A stretch of 64,000 nt of DNA, from positions 61,972 to 125,971 of the forward strand of contig JADZER010000073.1 of assembly GCA_020850415.1 (NCBI GenBank), written 5' to 3'. Position numbers and translations under genes: made by a program. Source of the DNA: Phycisphaerales bacterium. Its GTDB lineage: Bacteria; Planctomycetota; Phycisphaerae; Phycisphaerales; UBA1924. The notes beneath the pieces are model-generated. The model was not told the DNA's origin, did not search any database, and saw nothing but the letters and a program-made list of their open reading frames with translations. This document shows positions 17,063-26,316 of the stretch, piece after piece. Position 1 is the first letter of the stretch; every line of letters begins with the position of its first letter.

Positions 17063-18490
17063 TCAGCAGCCCGCATTCCACAGGTTCAGGAACTCCAGCA
17101 CATCCAGCGTGTTCACGCTCCCGTCGCCGTTGATGTCCGCCGAGCTGTCGCCCGCGCTCCACGCGTTCAGGAACGCCAGGACATCGAGCGTGTTGACGCT
17201 CCCGTCGCCGTTGAAGTCCGCGGCACACGCCGGCGGGACCGCGTAGAAGACGCGGACGCTGATATCACCCGAATACCCGATCGCCAGGTCGTCCCACCCG
17301 TCGCCATTGATGTCGCCGAAGGCGACGCAGTTGGCGACCTCGCTCGCGTCGAAAGTCCAGGAGGGCGGCGAGTCGAGCACGCCGTCGCGGTTGAGGTACA
17401 GGTGCGTCCGACCGTCGGAGAAGTTGACCTCGCAGAACTCCGGGTCGCCGTCGCGGTCGATGTCGTGGAAGGCGACCTCCTGCTGGCCGTAGAAGGGGGC
17501 GTCGGACTCCCACAGGAGGCTGAACGCCCCCGCGTCGTTGCCATAGACGCGCCCGGGCTCGTCGTGGCCCAAGCCGTAATCGGGCCAGCCGTTGCCGTCG
17601 ACATCGGCGAAGGCGACCCCCTTGTCGGTGCCGTCGTCGCCGGTGGTCCAGAAGGGGGCGGTCTCGAGCGTGCCCGAGCCGTTGTTCCGGTAGATGCCGC
17701 TCTCGAAGTTGACCCACTTCGCGACGCCCAGGTCCGGCCAGCCGTCGCCGTCGACATCGGCCGCGTCCAGACCGTTCTGGATCGAGGCCTCGGCGCTCTG
17801 CCATGTCACCAGCGTGTCGAGCGTGCCGCCATGGTTGCGCCACATGTACATGGGCCGGTACGGGTCGGGGCTCACGGCCTGGTTGGTCGTGAAGACATCG
17901 AGGTCCCCGTCCCGGTCGATATCGAGCAGCAGCCCGCTGGTGGGCCACCCGCTGGTGGGCGGGGTGCCGAACCACGCCGCGGTGGTCGCCGGCCCGCTCG
18001 CCGAGCCGAAGTAGACCCGCACCTTGGCGAACCCGCTCCCGCCGGAGACGGCGAAGTAGTCCGGGTGGGTGTCGAGATTGATATCGCCGACCTGGACATC
18101 CCCGGTGTGCGTCTGGTCGCTCGAAACCCACGAGGGCGCGCTCTCCAACTCGCCCCCGGTGTTGTAGAGGATCATGTCGTGCCAGTCGGTGTACTCGGGG
18201 AAGCTCGACGAGTGGTACACGCCGACGACCAGGTCGTTGGCGCCGTCGCCGTTCATGTCCGCGATCTTGAGCCCCCCGACCTGCCGCCGGAGATTCAGCT
18301 GCCAGTCCGCGGCCGTCGGATAGGGCACCCCGTCGGCGCGGGCCCAGCCGGTGTCATCCGTCGGCGAGCGGACGACCGAAACGACCGCGTGCCCGTCGTC
18401 GGAAGTCTCGAAGCGAGGGGTGGTGTCGTGGAGCTGGGCCCGGGCGGCGCCGGCGAGAAGGGCGAGGGCGATGAGCGTGGTGCGCGGCAT
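17063..18490 (-). CDS. Secreted VCBS/FG-GAP beta-propeller protein with GC-type dockerin tail
   Basis: A 475-aa exported protein with a signal peptide (LIALALLAGAARAQ). The body is built of repeated calcium-binding blade motifs of the FG-GAP/VCBS type, for example IADMNGDGANDLVVG, GDINLDTHPDYFAV, LDIDRDGDLDVFT, ADVDGDGWPDLGV, ADVDGNGWPDYGL and GDINGDGWDDLAI, spaced 50-70 residues apart, as expected of an integrin-alpha-like propeller. The C-terminus is a duplicated dockerin-like tail (FNGDGSVNTLDVLAFLNAW, INGDGSVNTLDVLEFLNLW) ending in Gly-Cys. Tails of this type probably attach the protein to a surface structure through an unidentified partner. The substrate or partner of the propeller is unknown. 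Confidence 0.85.
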   Translation of the reverse strand: MPRTTLIALALLAGAARAQLHDTTPRFETSDDGHAVVSVVRSPTDDTGWARADGVPYPTAADWQLNLRRQVGGLKIADMNGDGANDLVVGVYHSSSFPEYTDWHDMILYNTGGELESAPSWVSSDQTHTGDVQVGDINLDTHPDYFAVSGGSGFAKVRVYFGSASGPATTAAWFGTPPTSGWPTSGLLLDIDRDGDLDVFTTNQAVSPDPYRPMYMWRNHGGTLDTLVTWQSAEASIQNGLDAADVDGDGWPDLGVAKWVNFESGIYRNNGSGTLETAPFWTTGDDGTDKGVAFADVDGNGWPDYGLGHDEPGRVYGNDAGAFSLLWESDAPFYGQQEVAFHDIDRDGDPEFCEVNFSDGRTHLYLNRDGVLDSPPSWTFDASEVANCVAFGDINGDGWDDLAIGYSGDISVRVFYAVPPACAADFNGDGSVNTLDVLAFLNAWSAGDSSADINGDGSVNTLDVLEFLNLWNAGC

Positions 18491-18556
18491 GGTTCCTCCT
18501 CAGAGCGTTCCCCGCCGCATGGTACCGTGCGGCGGCCGCAGGCTGAAGGGTGTTTT

Positions 18557-18697
18557 TGGGCCGGGGCACTGTGGGCCCCCTCCCCTGCTCCAGGGCTCGG
18601 GGATGCCGACGCTGGGGCTCAGCGAAGGCTCGGCTCGTGCCCGTCCGACGGGGCAAGGAGCACAGGAGGGGGCCCGGAGCGGCCCGTCCCGGGGGAC
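18557..18697. repeat. Inverted pair of a GGAGGGGGCCC repeat (family H)
   Basis: A GGGCACTGTGGGCCCCCTCC segment near 18560-18590 is matched in inverted orientation by GGAGGGGGCCCGGAGCGGCC near 18664-18690. A third, similar copy (GAGGGGGCCCAGAGTGACCC) lies near 63885-63910 at the end of the window. The pair flanks the apparent start codon of the downstream gene, so its first 30 codons may be repeat-derived. Confidence 0.6.
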
Positions 18698-19481
18698 GCT
18701 CACGCGGTACGCTGCCGCCAAGGGGATCACCCGACGATCCTGGGCCAGCTGGTCGCGCCGCGTTGTGGTGCTGGCGATCGTGGGGCTGCTCCTGCAAGTG
18801 GGCATCGTGGTCTGGCGCGTGCGCCACCAGCGGCTCGGCCCGATCGCCGGCGGCTTCGCGACCGTGACCGTCGACGGGCGCACGCGTCAGGTGCTCGTCA
18901 AGCAGTCGTGGGCCGCGACGGACTGCTACTCGGAGACATGCAAGCGGACGACGACGAGCCTGACGCGGGAGGTCGACTGGTTCGACTTCAACCGCATGCT
19001 CGCGCGAGCGGCGGGTCCGGCGGAGGCGCCCGCGTGGTACCGCCCGTGGACCGAGGAGGAGGTGCTCCCGTTCCTCGACCTCGCCACTCCGGCGAATGGG
19101 CCCGGCGACGAGGCATTCGTGACCTTCGCCCGCGCCGGGCTCGGATGGCCCTTCCGCGCCTTTCAGGGCGCTCGCGCCTACAACGGCATGGTCGACTCCC
19201 GCGGCTATGTCTCCTGCTGGACGCCGACTAGCGCATCCGCCTCGCCCGGCTACCTCCGCATCGGGCAGTCCGAGTACCCTCTCTCTCCCATCTGGACCGG
19301 CCTCGCGCTCGACATCGGGATATTCGTCGGGTTGGGTGTGCTCACCTTCGCCGCACGCGATTCCTGGCTTTGGGCACGCCGAGTCCGGGACGGCCAGTGC
19401 CCCGGCTGTCGCTACGACCTCGCCGGGCTCCACTCCGGCGAGCCCTGCCCGGAGTGCGGCCGGGCGACCCCAGGCGGGTGA
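18603..19481 (+). CDS. Membrane protein with C-terminal Cys4 zinc ribbon
   Basis: A 292-aa ORF with one membrane helix (VVVLAIVGLLLQVGIVVW), an extracytoplasmic domain of unknown fold, a second helix (GLALDIGIFVGLGVLTFAA) and a C-terminal ribbon CPGCRYDLAGLHSGEPCPEC. This architecture is common among planctomycete proteins of unknown function. It is the reverse layout of the split gene at 11.2-12.2 kb, where the ribbon is N-terminal. The start is doubtful: the ATG given lies between the arms of an inverted repeat, and a GTG at 18765 just before the first helix is a plausible alternative. No function can be assigned. Confidence 0.65.
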   Translation: MPTLGLSEGSARARPTGQGAQEGARSGPSRGTLTRYAAAKGITRRSWASWSRRVVVLAIVGLLLQVGIVVWRVRHQRLGPIAGGFATVTVDGRTRQVLVKQSWAATDCYSETCKRTTTSLTREVDWFDFNRMLARAAGPAEAPAWYRPWTEEEVLPFLDLATPANGPGDEAFVTFARAGLGWPFRAFQGARAYNGMVDSRGYVSCWTPTSASASPGYLRIGQSEYPLSPIWTGLALDIGIFVGLGVLTFAARDSWLWARRVRDGQCPGCRYDLAGLHSGEPCPECGRATPGG

Positions 19482-19540
19482 CGCGCTCCCTCGGAGCGAT
19501 CGTCGCCGGGCGTATCCGGTTCCTATCGTTCCGATCACAC

Positions 19541-19614
19541 GGGCGGGTAGCTCAGTTGGCTAGAGCATTCGCTTTACATGCGAGAGGTCCCGGGTTCGAG
19601 CCCCGGCCTGCCCA
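19541..19614 (+). tRNA. tRNA-Val (anticodon TAC)
   Basis: A 74-nt cloverleaf with acceptor GGGCGGG/CCTGCCC, D-loop AGTTGGCTAGA, anticodon loop TTTACAT (TAC, valine) and T-arm CCGGGTTCGAGCCCCGG. CCA is not encoded. Confidence 0.95.
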
Positions 19615-19626
19615 TTGAGTGAGGGG

Positions 19627-20592
19627 TCATTCCGTGCCGCCCCCGGCGACGACACCCTGCAAGGCCGAGAGGGGGAAGCGGTAGAGCTTCCCTCTGGCCT
19701 CGTCGGCGATCAGCAGGTTCGCGGCATCCTCGAAGCAGACGGACTCTGAGTCGCTCTCCCCGTCGGTATAGGCGTAGGCCCTGCGGCTGACCCGTCCCTC
19801 GAAGAACGGCCGGCCGAGGTCGTCGCGCTCGAAGAGCCAGACATGCGTGTAGGTGAGCACCGCCAGGCGCAGGCCGTCGGGGGAGCAGTCGGCGCCGGTG
19901 GCCTGGCCGCGGATGTCAAAGCTCCCGAGCGCCGTGAGCGTGTTGACCTCGTCGGGCTTGCGGGCGTCGAGGCGGTAGAGCGTGGTGCGGGTATCGGAGC
20001 GGTGCTTTGTGAGGAAGTAGACCTCGTCGCCCACCGTGAAGACCGCCTCGCAATCGAAGTTGAAGTTGTCGCGAGGGGCCGGCCAGGCGTCCTGGTCCGG
20101 ATAGCGGACGACGAGCTTGGAGGTGTAGGTGGTGCGCCCCTCGGTGGGCTCCGGCTCCTCGACGAAGTAGAGCGTGAGGTCGCGCCGGGCGTTGGAGTTG
20201 TTGCCCATGTCCGCGACGATGAGCCGGCCCGACCCGTCCAGGGCGATGTCCTCCCAGTCGCAGTCGATGGCCCCGCCGATGACCGTGCCGGGCAGGTCGG
20301 GGTAGCGGACGCTCGGGATCACCCCCCCGTCGACCCCGACGGGGTAGACGCGCGGCTCGTTGCCCGAGTCGTTGAGCGTCCAGTAGACGCCGGGGTGCCG
20401 CCGGCTGGCGACGATCCCGGAGACCTCGTCGCCCGCGCCCGGCCCGAGCTCACCGATCGGCTCGAGGATGAGGGTGTCGGGCTCGGGCCGGTGCCCGGCC
20501 GGGGGTGCGGTCTGGGGCGCGGTCTGGGCCGGCGCAACACCGGCCAGGCATGCCACGATCGCTTGGACGACGAGGATGGTGTGGCGGGGCAT
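19627..20592 (-). CDS. Secreted beta-propeller-like protein (phytase/SdiA-regulated-like)
   Basis: A 321-aa protein with a signal peptide (ILVVQAIVACLAGVAPAQ). The body has recurring beta-propeller elements such as SGIVASRRHPGVYWTLNDSG, DWEDIALDGSGRLIVADMGNN, DCEAVFTVGDEVYFLTK and DSESVCFEDAANLLIADEARGKLYRF. The acidic xDxE pairs (DWED, DCEA, DSES) at blade positions resemble calcium-binding esterase-like phytase and SdiA-regulated propellers, in which a short WTxNDSG motif is also seen. A catalytic role cannot be proved from sequence. It is convergent with tRNA-Val and divergent from waaA, with a 149-bp gap. Confidence 0.65.
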   Translation of the reverse strand: MPRHTILVVQAIVACLAGVAPAQTAPQTAPPAGHRPEPDTLILEPIGELGPGAGDEVSGIVASRRHPGVYWTLNDSGNEPRVYPVGVDGGVIPSVRYPDLPGTVIGGAIDCDWEDIALDGSGRLIVADMGNNSNARRDLTLYFVEEPEPTEGRTTYTSKLVVRYPDQDAWPAPRDNFNFDCEAVFTVGDEVYFLTKHRSDTRTTLYRLDARKPDEVNTLTALGSFDIRGQATGADCSPDGLRLAVLTYTHVWLFERDDLGRPFFEGRVSRRAYAYTDGESDSESVCFEDAANLLIADEARGKLYRFPLSALQGVVAGGGTE

Positions 20593-20741
20593 CGGGACTC
20601 CCTTCGGGCGTGGACGCTACCACAGGCGCCGGCCCCCGTGCTCCCCCGGCCCGCGGGCGCCCCGCGACTTTGCGCAATCTCCACGCTCCGGTGCGCGGAC
20701 GGCTTACGATCCCCGTCACCGGGAGGGCCCGCCGTTCCGAC

Positions 20742-22007
20742 ATGGGCATGAACGCACTCGATCTGGTGTACGGATGTGTCGCCCTGGCGACCGCGCCGTG
20801 GTGGATGCGAAAGGCCCGTTCTGGCTGGGGGGAGCGGTTCGCGCGGGTCCTGCCGGACCTCGCCCCCAAAGCGCCCGGGCGGCCCCGGGTGCTCCTGCAC
20901 GCGGTGTCGGTCGGCGAGACCAACGCCCTGCGCGAGCTGACGCCGCTGCTCACCCGCGAGGCCGAGGTCGTGGTCACGGCGAGCACCGACACCGGCATCT
21001 CGCGGGCGCGGGAGCTCTTCGGCACGACCTGCGTCGTCGCCAGGTACCCCCTCGACGCGTCCTGGTCGGTGCGCCGCTTCCTCGACCGCGTCCAGCCCGA
21101 TGCGGTCGGCCTGGTCGAGCTGGAGATCTGGCCACACTTCGTGCGGGCCTGCCGCGAGCGGGGCGTGCCGGTCGCCGTCATCAACGGGCGATTGAGCGAG
21201 CGGTCCTTCAGGGGCTACCGGAGGATCTCCCGGTGGATCTCGCCGAGCTTCGCGGCGCTGTCCGCGGCGGCCGTGCAGGACGACGCCTACGCCGACCGGT
21301 TCTCCGCGATGGGCGTGCCCCGCGACCGGATCGCCGTGACCGGGTCGATGAAGTTCGACACCGCCCGCATCGAGGACGGGGTCGAGGGCGCCGACCAACT
21401 GGCACGCGAGATGGGGATCGACCGCTCGCGCCCGCTGATCGTCGCGGGGAGCACCGGGCCCGGGGAGGAGGCCCTGCTGCGCCAGGCCTGCCAAGAGGCG
21501 TTCGGCGTCGGCGCCGTGCAGCTGCTGTGCGCGCCGCGGAAGCCCGAGCGGTTCGACGACGCGGCCGGAGCGCTGCCGGGCTGCGCGCGCCGCTCGGCGC
21601 GCCAGGCCCGCCCGGGCGACCTGTTCCTGCTCGACACGATCGGAGAACTCCGGAAGGCCTACGCGCTGGCGGACCTGGCGGTGGTCGGCCGGTCCTTCTA
21701 CGACCTGCACGGGTCGGACCCGATCGAACCGATCGGGCTGGGCAAGGCGGCGGTGATCGGGCCCTCAAACTCCGATTTTGCCGAGATCGTCCGGGCCCTG
21801 GCCGGGGCGGGCGGGCTCCTGGTGTGCGAACGCGCGGCACTCGCCCGAACGCTCGGGGACCTGCTGGGTGACGCGGACCGAAGGCGGGCCATGGCCGAGC
21901 GCGGACGGGAGTGCATCCGGTTGTTCCAGGGGGCGAGCGCCCGGCATGCGGAATTGCTGCTCTGGCTGGCCGGGGCCCGCCCGACCCGGGGAAGGCCCAC
22001 GGAATGA
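20742..22007 (+). CDS. waaA: 3-deoxy-D-manno-octulosonic acid (Kdo) transferase
   Basis: A 421-aa GT30-family glycosyltransferase that moves Kdo from CMP-Kdo to lipid A precursor at the inner membrane. Motifs seen: an N-terminal hydrophobic anchor, then LLHAVSVGETNALRELTPLL (the conserved acceptor-site glutamate in the VGE motif), VTASTDTGISRAR, ARYPLDASWSVRRFLDRVQP, VELEIWPHFVRAC, INGRLSERSFRGYRR and a donor-site AGSTGPGEE. Normal family length. The start ATG opens the hydrophobic N-terminus, and a second ATG follows two codons later. Its presence indicates a lipid-A-type outer membrane. tRNA-Lys follows 37 bp downstream. Confidence 0.92.
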   Translation: MGMNALDLVYGCVALATAPWWMRKARSGWGERFARVLPDLAPKAPGRPRVLLHAVSVGETNALRELTPLLTREAEVVVTASTDTGISRARELFGTTCVVARYPLDASWSVRRFLDRVQPDAVGLVELEIWPHFVRACRERGVPVAVINGRLSERSFRGYRRISRWISPSFAALSAAAVQDDAYADRFSAMGVPRDRIAVTGSMKFDTARIEDGVEGADQLAREMGIDRSRPLIVAGSTGPGEEALLRQACQEAFGVGAVQLLCAPRKPERFDDAAGALPGCARRSARQARPGDLFLLDTIGELRKAYALADLAVVGRSFYDLHGSDPIEPIGLGKAAVIGPSNSDFAEIVRALAGAGGLLVCERAALARTLGDLLGDADRRRAMAERGRECIRLFQGASARHAELLLWLAGARPTRGRPTE

Positions 22008-22031
22008 CCGCCGAGTGTGGTGCGCTATCAT
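22004..22031 (+). promoter_or_regulatory. Candidate promoter of tRNA-Lys
   Basis: ATGACC and TATCAT are spaced 16 bp apart and end 13 bp before the mature tRNA. They overlap the waaA stop codon. Consensus match only. Confidence 0.4.
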
Positions 22032-22044
22032 CCCCGTCCACGAC

Positions 22045-22117
22045 GAGGATGTAGCTCAGTCGGTAGAGCAGCGGACTTTTAATCCGCGGGTCCCGGGTTC
22101 GAGTCCCGGCATCCTCA
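22045..22117 (+). tRNA. tRNA-Lys (anticodon TTT)
   Basis: A 73-nt cloverleaf with acceptor GAGGATG/CATCCTC, anticodon stem GCGGA/TCCGC around CTTTTAA (TTT, lysine) and T-arm CCGGGTTCGAGTCCCGG. CCA is not encoded. Confidence 0.95.
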
Positions 22118-22195
22118 CTTGTCGACAGGTCTCGCGTTCGGGGGTTCGGCGGGAGTGAGCCCGCTGGTGGCGCTCAGGGAGGAGTCCGACGCCCG

Positions 22196-25100
22196 ATGCT
22201 GGTGGTCCACGCAACATGGTCAGACGGCGCCCTGCTCCTGTGGGGTGAGACGCCCCGAGCCGCGGGCGAGGCGACAACGCCGGGGCATCACCCGCTGGCG
22301 GCGACGCCCGACCAGCTGCGCGAGCTGGCGACACGGCTCGGGTGCGAGCCCGGCCCCGCCATGGAGCTCGGCCTCTACCTCCCGAGCACGCAGGGCCGCC
22401 CCCTGCCAAGCCCCCTGCTGACGCTCCACGCCCCGCTGCTGCAGCAGGCGACCGGAGACGACAGGGCCGTGCTGGGCGAGTTCGTCGTGCCCGCCGTGAT
22501 CGTCCCGCCCGGGCAGGCCGAGCGGCTGCTCGACGGGCTGATCGACGCCGCCGACGCGGACCACAACCTCGCAGCCGGGCCAAGCATCCGCTTCTTCGCG
22601 ACGCTGGCGAGGCTCGCCAGGTCGCTCGTGTGCCAGCAGCGCGTGGTGCCGATGGTGCTGCAGCTCGGCGGCACGGCGGCCGAGGCGGCGTGGCGACCTT
22701 GGCTCGGCGATGAGCCGGCCTCGGGGCGCGTGGTTGCGCTCGCGAGGTCAATGCCCCCGATCGCACGGGCCGGTACCGGCTCCTGCGACGCCGACGCCTG
22801 GGCCGTGACAGATGAGTGCCTGGGCTCGATCACCGACGCGCTCTGCCGCCGGGCCCTCAAGGCCGACGACATGGCCGAGGCCATCGAGTCCGTCGCGCCG
22901 GAGGACGACCCGCAGGTCGCCTGGCTGACCGGCCTGCTCGACGGCACGACGGCGATCCCCGCCAACGAGCAGTTCGGGCCCGAGCTTGTCCGGCGCGTGC
23001 GGGTGTGGATCGGTGGCCTGGACGACCGGGGGCTCAGTGCGGCCTGGAAGCTCCGCCTCCGGCTCGAGGAGCCCCCGGACCTCGGCGACCTCCGCGACGA
23101 CGAGGTCGACCCGGCCGATCTCGCGTGGAAGCTCCGCTTCGAACTGCAGGCCGTGGACGACGAGACCCTCGTGGTCGAGGCCGAGGATGTGTGGCTGCTC
23201 CCGACCGACTCGGTGTCGATGGGCGGGAGACGCCTGGAGAACCCCCGCGAGCTTCTGCTCTCCGAGCTCGGCCGAGCATCGAAGATCTATAAGCAGCTCG
23301 AGAGCGCCCTCAAGGACACCCAGCCGACCGAGATGGGGCTCGACACCGCCAGGGCCTACCAGTTCCTCCGGGAGTTCCGCCCGCTCCTGCTCGAGCAGGG
23401 CTTCGCGGTCGACGCCCCGGTCTGGTGGGACCAGCCGACCATGCGCCTCGGCGCCCGCCTGCGCATCGATAGCGGCGAGAGCGCCGGCGACGACGGGCCG
23501 GGCGCAAGCGAGACCCAGGCCGCCAAGCTGGGCCTCGAGGCCCTCGTCCGCTTCGCCTGGGATATCTCCGTCGGCGAGCATGTGCTCAGCGAGGGCGAGT
23601 TCCAGGCCCTCGCCGCCGCCAAGACGCCGCTCGTCCGGCTCGGCGGCCGATGGGTCGAGCTCCGGGCCGAGGACCTGCAGGCCGCGCTCAAGCTCGTCCG
23701 TCAGGCCGGCGAGGGCGAGGCCACGCTGGGCGAGGCGCTGCGGATGGCCTACGCCGCCGAGGGGGGCAAGCACCAGCTCCGCGTCACCGGCATCGAAGTG
23801 TCGGGGTGGCTCAGCCCGCTCTTCGACGACCAGGGCGTGGCCGAGCAGCTCGAGCTTGTGCCGACGCCCGAGGGCTTCCGGGGCGAGCTCCGCCCCTACC
23901 AGCTGCGGGGCGTGTCGTGGCTGGCCTTCCTCGAGAAGTTCGGATTCGGCGCCTGCCTCGCCGACGACATGGGGCTGGGCAAGACCATCCAGCTCCTCGC
24001 GCTGCTGCTCCACGAGCGGAAGACCGGGATCGAGGCCGCGGCGGAGTCCGCCGGCCTCGGACCGACCCTCCTCGTCGTGCCGATGTCGGTCGTGGGCAAC
24101 TGGACGCGCGAGGCCGGGCGGTTCGCCCCCGAGCTGCGAGTGACCGTCCATCACGGTGTCGAGCGGGCGTCGGGCGAGAAGCTCCTGGCCGCGGCGGAAG
24201 GGTGCGACCTGCTCGTCACCACCTACGCCCTCGCCAACCGCGACCGCGAGCACCTCGAGCGGATCCACTGGCGCCGGATCGTGCTCGACGAGGCGCAGTA
24301 CATCAAGAACCCGCACGCCAAGCAGAGCCAGGCCGTCCGCTCCTTCTCGGCGCCGCGCCGGATCGCGCTCACCGGCACCCCGGTCGAGAACCGCCTCACC
24401 GAGCTCTGGTCGATCATGGACTTCCTCAACCCCGGGTACCTCGGCGCGGGCGCGACCTTCCGTCGCCGGTTCGCCGTGCCCATCGAGCGCTACCACGACG
24501 AGGCCAAGGCCGAGCAGCTCCGGGCCCTCGTCCGCCCGTTCGTCCTGCGGCGCCACAAGGCGGACCCCTCCATCATGGTCGAGCTCCCCGAGAAGCTCGA
24601 GACCCGCGAGTTCTGCCTCCTCACCCGCGAGCAGGCGTCGCTCTACGAGTCCTGCGTCAGCAGGATGCTCAAGAGCGTCGACGCCGCCGAGGGCATGCAC
24701 CGCAGGGGCCTCGTCCTCAGCAGCCTCATCAAGCTCAAGCAGATCTGCAACCACCCGGCCCAGGCACTCAAGGACTTCGAGGCCGACGGCGGCCAGGTGC
24801 CCGACCCCTCGCGATCGGGCAAGTGCGTCCGACTCATCGAGATGCTCGACGAGATCATCGCCTCCGACGAGAAGGCCCTCATCTTCACCCAGTACCGCCA
24901 GATGGGGCACCTCCTCAACCTCATGCTGCGCCACGAGTTCGACCGGGAGGTCCTGTTCCTCCACGGCGGCACGCCCCAGGGCCAGCGCGTCACCATGATC
25001 GACGACTTCCAGGACTCCGGCATGACCAAGCCGGTCATGATCCTGTCGCTCAAGGCCGGCGGCGTCGGTCTCAACCTCACCGCCGCGTCGCATGTCTTCC

Positions 25101-25360
25101 ACTTCGACCGGTGGTGGAACCCCGCCGTCGAGAACCAGGCCACCGACCGCGCCTACCGCATCGGCCAGGACAAACGCGTGCAGGTCCACAAGTTCGTCGT
25201 CAGGGGCACCCTCGAGGAGCGCATCGACGAGATGATCGAGAGCAAGACCCAGCTCGCCCAGTCGATTGTCGGTTCCGGCGAGCGCTGGCTCACCGAGCTC
25301 TCCACCGACGACCTGCGGTCGATCCTCACCCTCCGGCACGACGCCGTGGAGGACGAGTAA
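22196..25360 (+). CDS. SNF2-family DEAD-like helicase/ATPase
   Basis: A 1054-aa SWI2/SNF2 ATPase. The N-terminal 480 residues match the layout of the bacterial SNF2-associated region. The ATPase core has motif I DDMGLGKTIQLLALLL (about residue 590), Ia LLVVPMSVVGNW, motif II DEAQYIKN, motif III LTGTPVENRLTELWSIMDF, motif IV EKALIFTQYRQM, motif V AGGVGLNLTAASHVFHFDRW and motif VI ATDRAYRIGQ. Such ATPases translocate on duplex DNA and remodel protein-DNA complexes. The stop codon overlaps the start of a SWIM zinc-finger gene (TAATG). This two-gene pairing is widespread in bacteria and suggests a complex of ATPase and SWIM partner. Confidence 0.93.
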   Translation: MLVVHATWSDGALLLWGETPRAAGEATTPGHHPLAATPDQLRELATRLGCEPGPAMELGLYLPSTQGRPLPSPLLTLHAPLLQQATGDDRAVLGEFVVPAVIVPPGQAERLLDGLIDAADADHNLAAGPSIRFFATLARLARSLVCQQRVVPMVLQLGGTAAEAAWRPWLGDEPASGRVVALARSMPPIARAGTGSCDADAWAVTDECLGSITDALCRRALKADDMAEAIESVAPEDDPQVAWLTGLLDGTTAIPANEQFGPELVRRVRVWIGGLDDRGLSAAWKLRLRLEEPPDLGDLRDDEVDPADLAWKLRFELQAVDDETLVVEAEDVWLLPTDSVSMGGRRLENPRELLLSELGRASKIYKQLESALKDTQPTEMGLDTARAYQFLREFRPLLLEQGFAVDAPVWWDQPTMRLGARLRIDSGESAGDDGPGASETQAAKLGLEALVRFAWDISVGEHVLSEGEFQALAAAKTPLVRLGGRWVELRAEDLQAALKLVRQAGEGEATLGEALRMAYAAEGGKHQLRVTGIEVSGWLSPLFDDQGVAEQLELVPTPEGFRGELRPYQLRGVSWLAFLEKFGFGACLADDMGLGKTIQLLALLLHERKTGIEAAAESAGLGPTLLVVPMSVVGNWTREAGRFAPELRVTVHHGVERASGEKLLAAAEGCDLLVTTYALANRDREHLERIHWRRIVLDEAQYIKNPHAKQSQAVRSFSAPRRIALTGTPVENRLTELWSIMDFLNPGYLGAGATFRRRFAVPIERYHDEAKAEQLRALVRPFVLRRHKADPSIMVELPEKLETREFCLLTREQASLYESCVSRMLKSVDAAEGMHRRGLVLSSLIKLKQICNHPAQALKDFEADGGQVPDPSRSGKCVRLIEMLDEIIASDEKALIFTQYRQMGHLLNLMLRHEFDREVLFLHGGTPQGQRVTMIDDFQDSGMTKPVMILSLKAGGVGLNLTAASHVFHFDRWWNPAVENQATDRAYRIGQDKRVQVHKFVVRGTLEERIDEMIESKTQLAQSIVGSGERWLTELSTDDLRSILTLRHDAVEDE

Positions 25361-26274
25361 TGTTCGACCATGTCCCCCCACGCAGGCCCCGACCGGGCAT
25401 GACGATCCACCCGCGCAAGGTGCGCGGAGGCCTCCGGATCGCCTGGGCCGGCGTGCGCGAGCCCACCAGCTGGGTCGCCCGCCGCCTCATGGAGCTGGCC
25501 AGACAGTCCGCCGCCCCGGAGGACTACAGCGAGGGCCTCGACTACGCCAGGCGCGGCCAGACCGTGGGCGCCGAGATCGCCGGGGTCGTCGCGTCCGCGA
25601 CCATTCAGGGAAGGAGCGACCGACCCTACGCCACAGCCCTTCAGTTCACCGCGATCCCCGAGGTCGTCTGGGCCAAGGCCACCGAGACCATGGCAGGAGA
25701 GGCCATCTACGCCGCGGGACTCCTCGCCGGCGAGGTGCCCGACCGCCTCGACTCGCTCTTCGTCGCCTGCGGCTCCTCGCTCGCGCCGAGGGCCGAGGAT
25801 GTCAGGGTCAGCTGCACCTGCGGCCACACCGCCGGGTGGTGCAAGCACGCCTGCACCCTCGCCGCGATCCTCGCCGAGCGCCTCGGCGAAAGGCCGTTCG
25901 CGATCTTCGAGCTCCGCGGCCAGAGGGCCCAGGCCCTCCTCGACGCCCTGCGCGGGCGCGAGGGCGGGGCCTCCATCCAGGCCGTCGCAAGGCCCGTGTA
26001 CGAGGCCCATGTCCCCGACGCACCCTCCGCCCGAGGCCAGCCCCTCGACGAGTGCATCGACAGGTACTGGGACGCCGGCCCCGAGTTGGCACAGATCGCC
26101 ACGCCCATCGAGCCGCCCAAGGTGACGCACCCGCTGCTGCGCCGTCTCGGCCCGAGCCCGTTCAAGGAATGGCGGTTCCCCCTCGTCGGGCTGCTCGCGA
26201 CCTGCTACGACATCATCGGCGCCGCGAACCTCGACCGCGAGGAAGAGGACGATCCCCCCCCGGACAGCCCGTGA
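25360..26274 (+). CDS. SWIM zinc-finger protein, partner of the SNF2 ATPase
   Basis: A 304-aa protein with a SWIM finger, CTCGHTAGWCKH (CxCx7CxH, about residues 152-163), preceded by a basic N-terminal region (RPGMTIHPRKVRGGLRIAW). It begins on the A of the SNF2 stop codon (TAATG). SWIM domains bind DNA or protein and are repeatedly coupled with SNF2 ATPases. The C-terminal 120 residues are acidic at the very end (EEEDDPPPDSP). Its exact role is unknown; genome maintenance is the usual inference. Confidence 0.85.
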   Translation: MFDHVPPRRPRPGMTIHPRKVRGGLRIAWAGVREPTSWVARRLMELARQSAAPEDYSEGLDYARRGQTVGAEIAGVVASATIQGRSDRPYATALQFTAIPEVVWAKATETMAGEAIYAAGLLAGEVPDRLDSLFVACGSSLAPRAEDVRVSCTCGHTAGWCKHACTLAAILAERLGERPFAIFELRGQRAQALLDALRGREGGASIQAVARPVYEAHVPDAPSARGQPLDECIDRYWDAGPELAQIATPIEPPKVTHPLLRRLGPSPFKEWRFPLVGLLATCYDIIGAANLDREEEDDPPPDSP

Positions 26275-26316
26275 CCCGCCGCGCCCACGCCACGCCCACC
26301 CCTACACCCATGCAGT

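Noticed and set aside
22748..25381. An 877-aa open frame antisense to the SNF2 gene
   Set aside because: Shadow of a well-supported gene; no start signal or family similarity.
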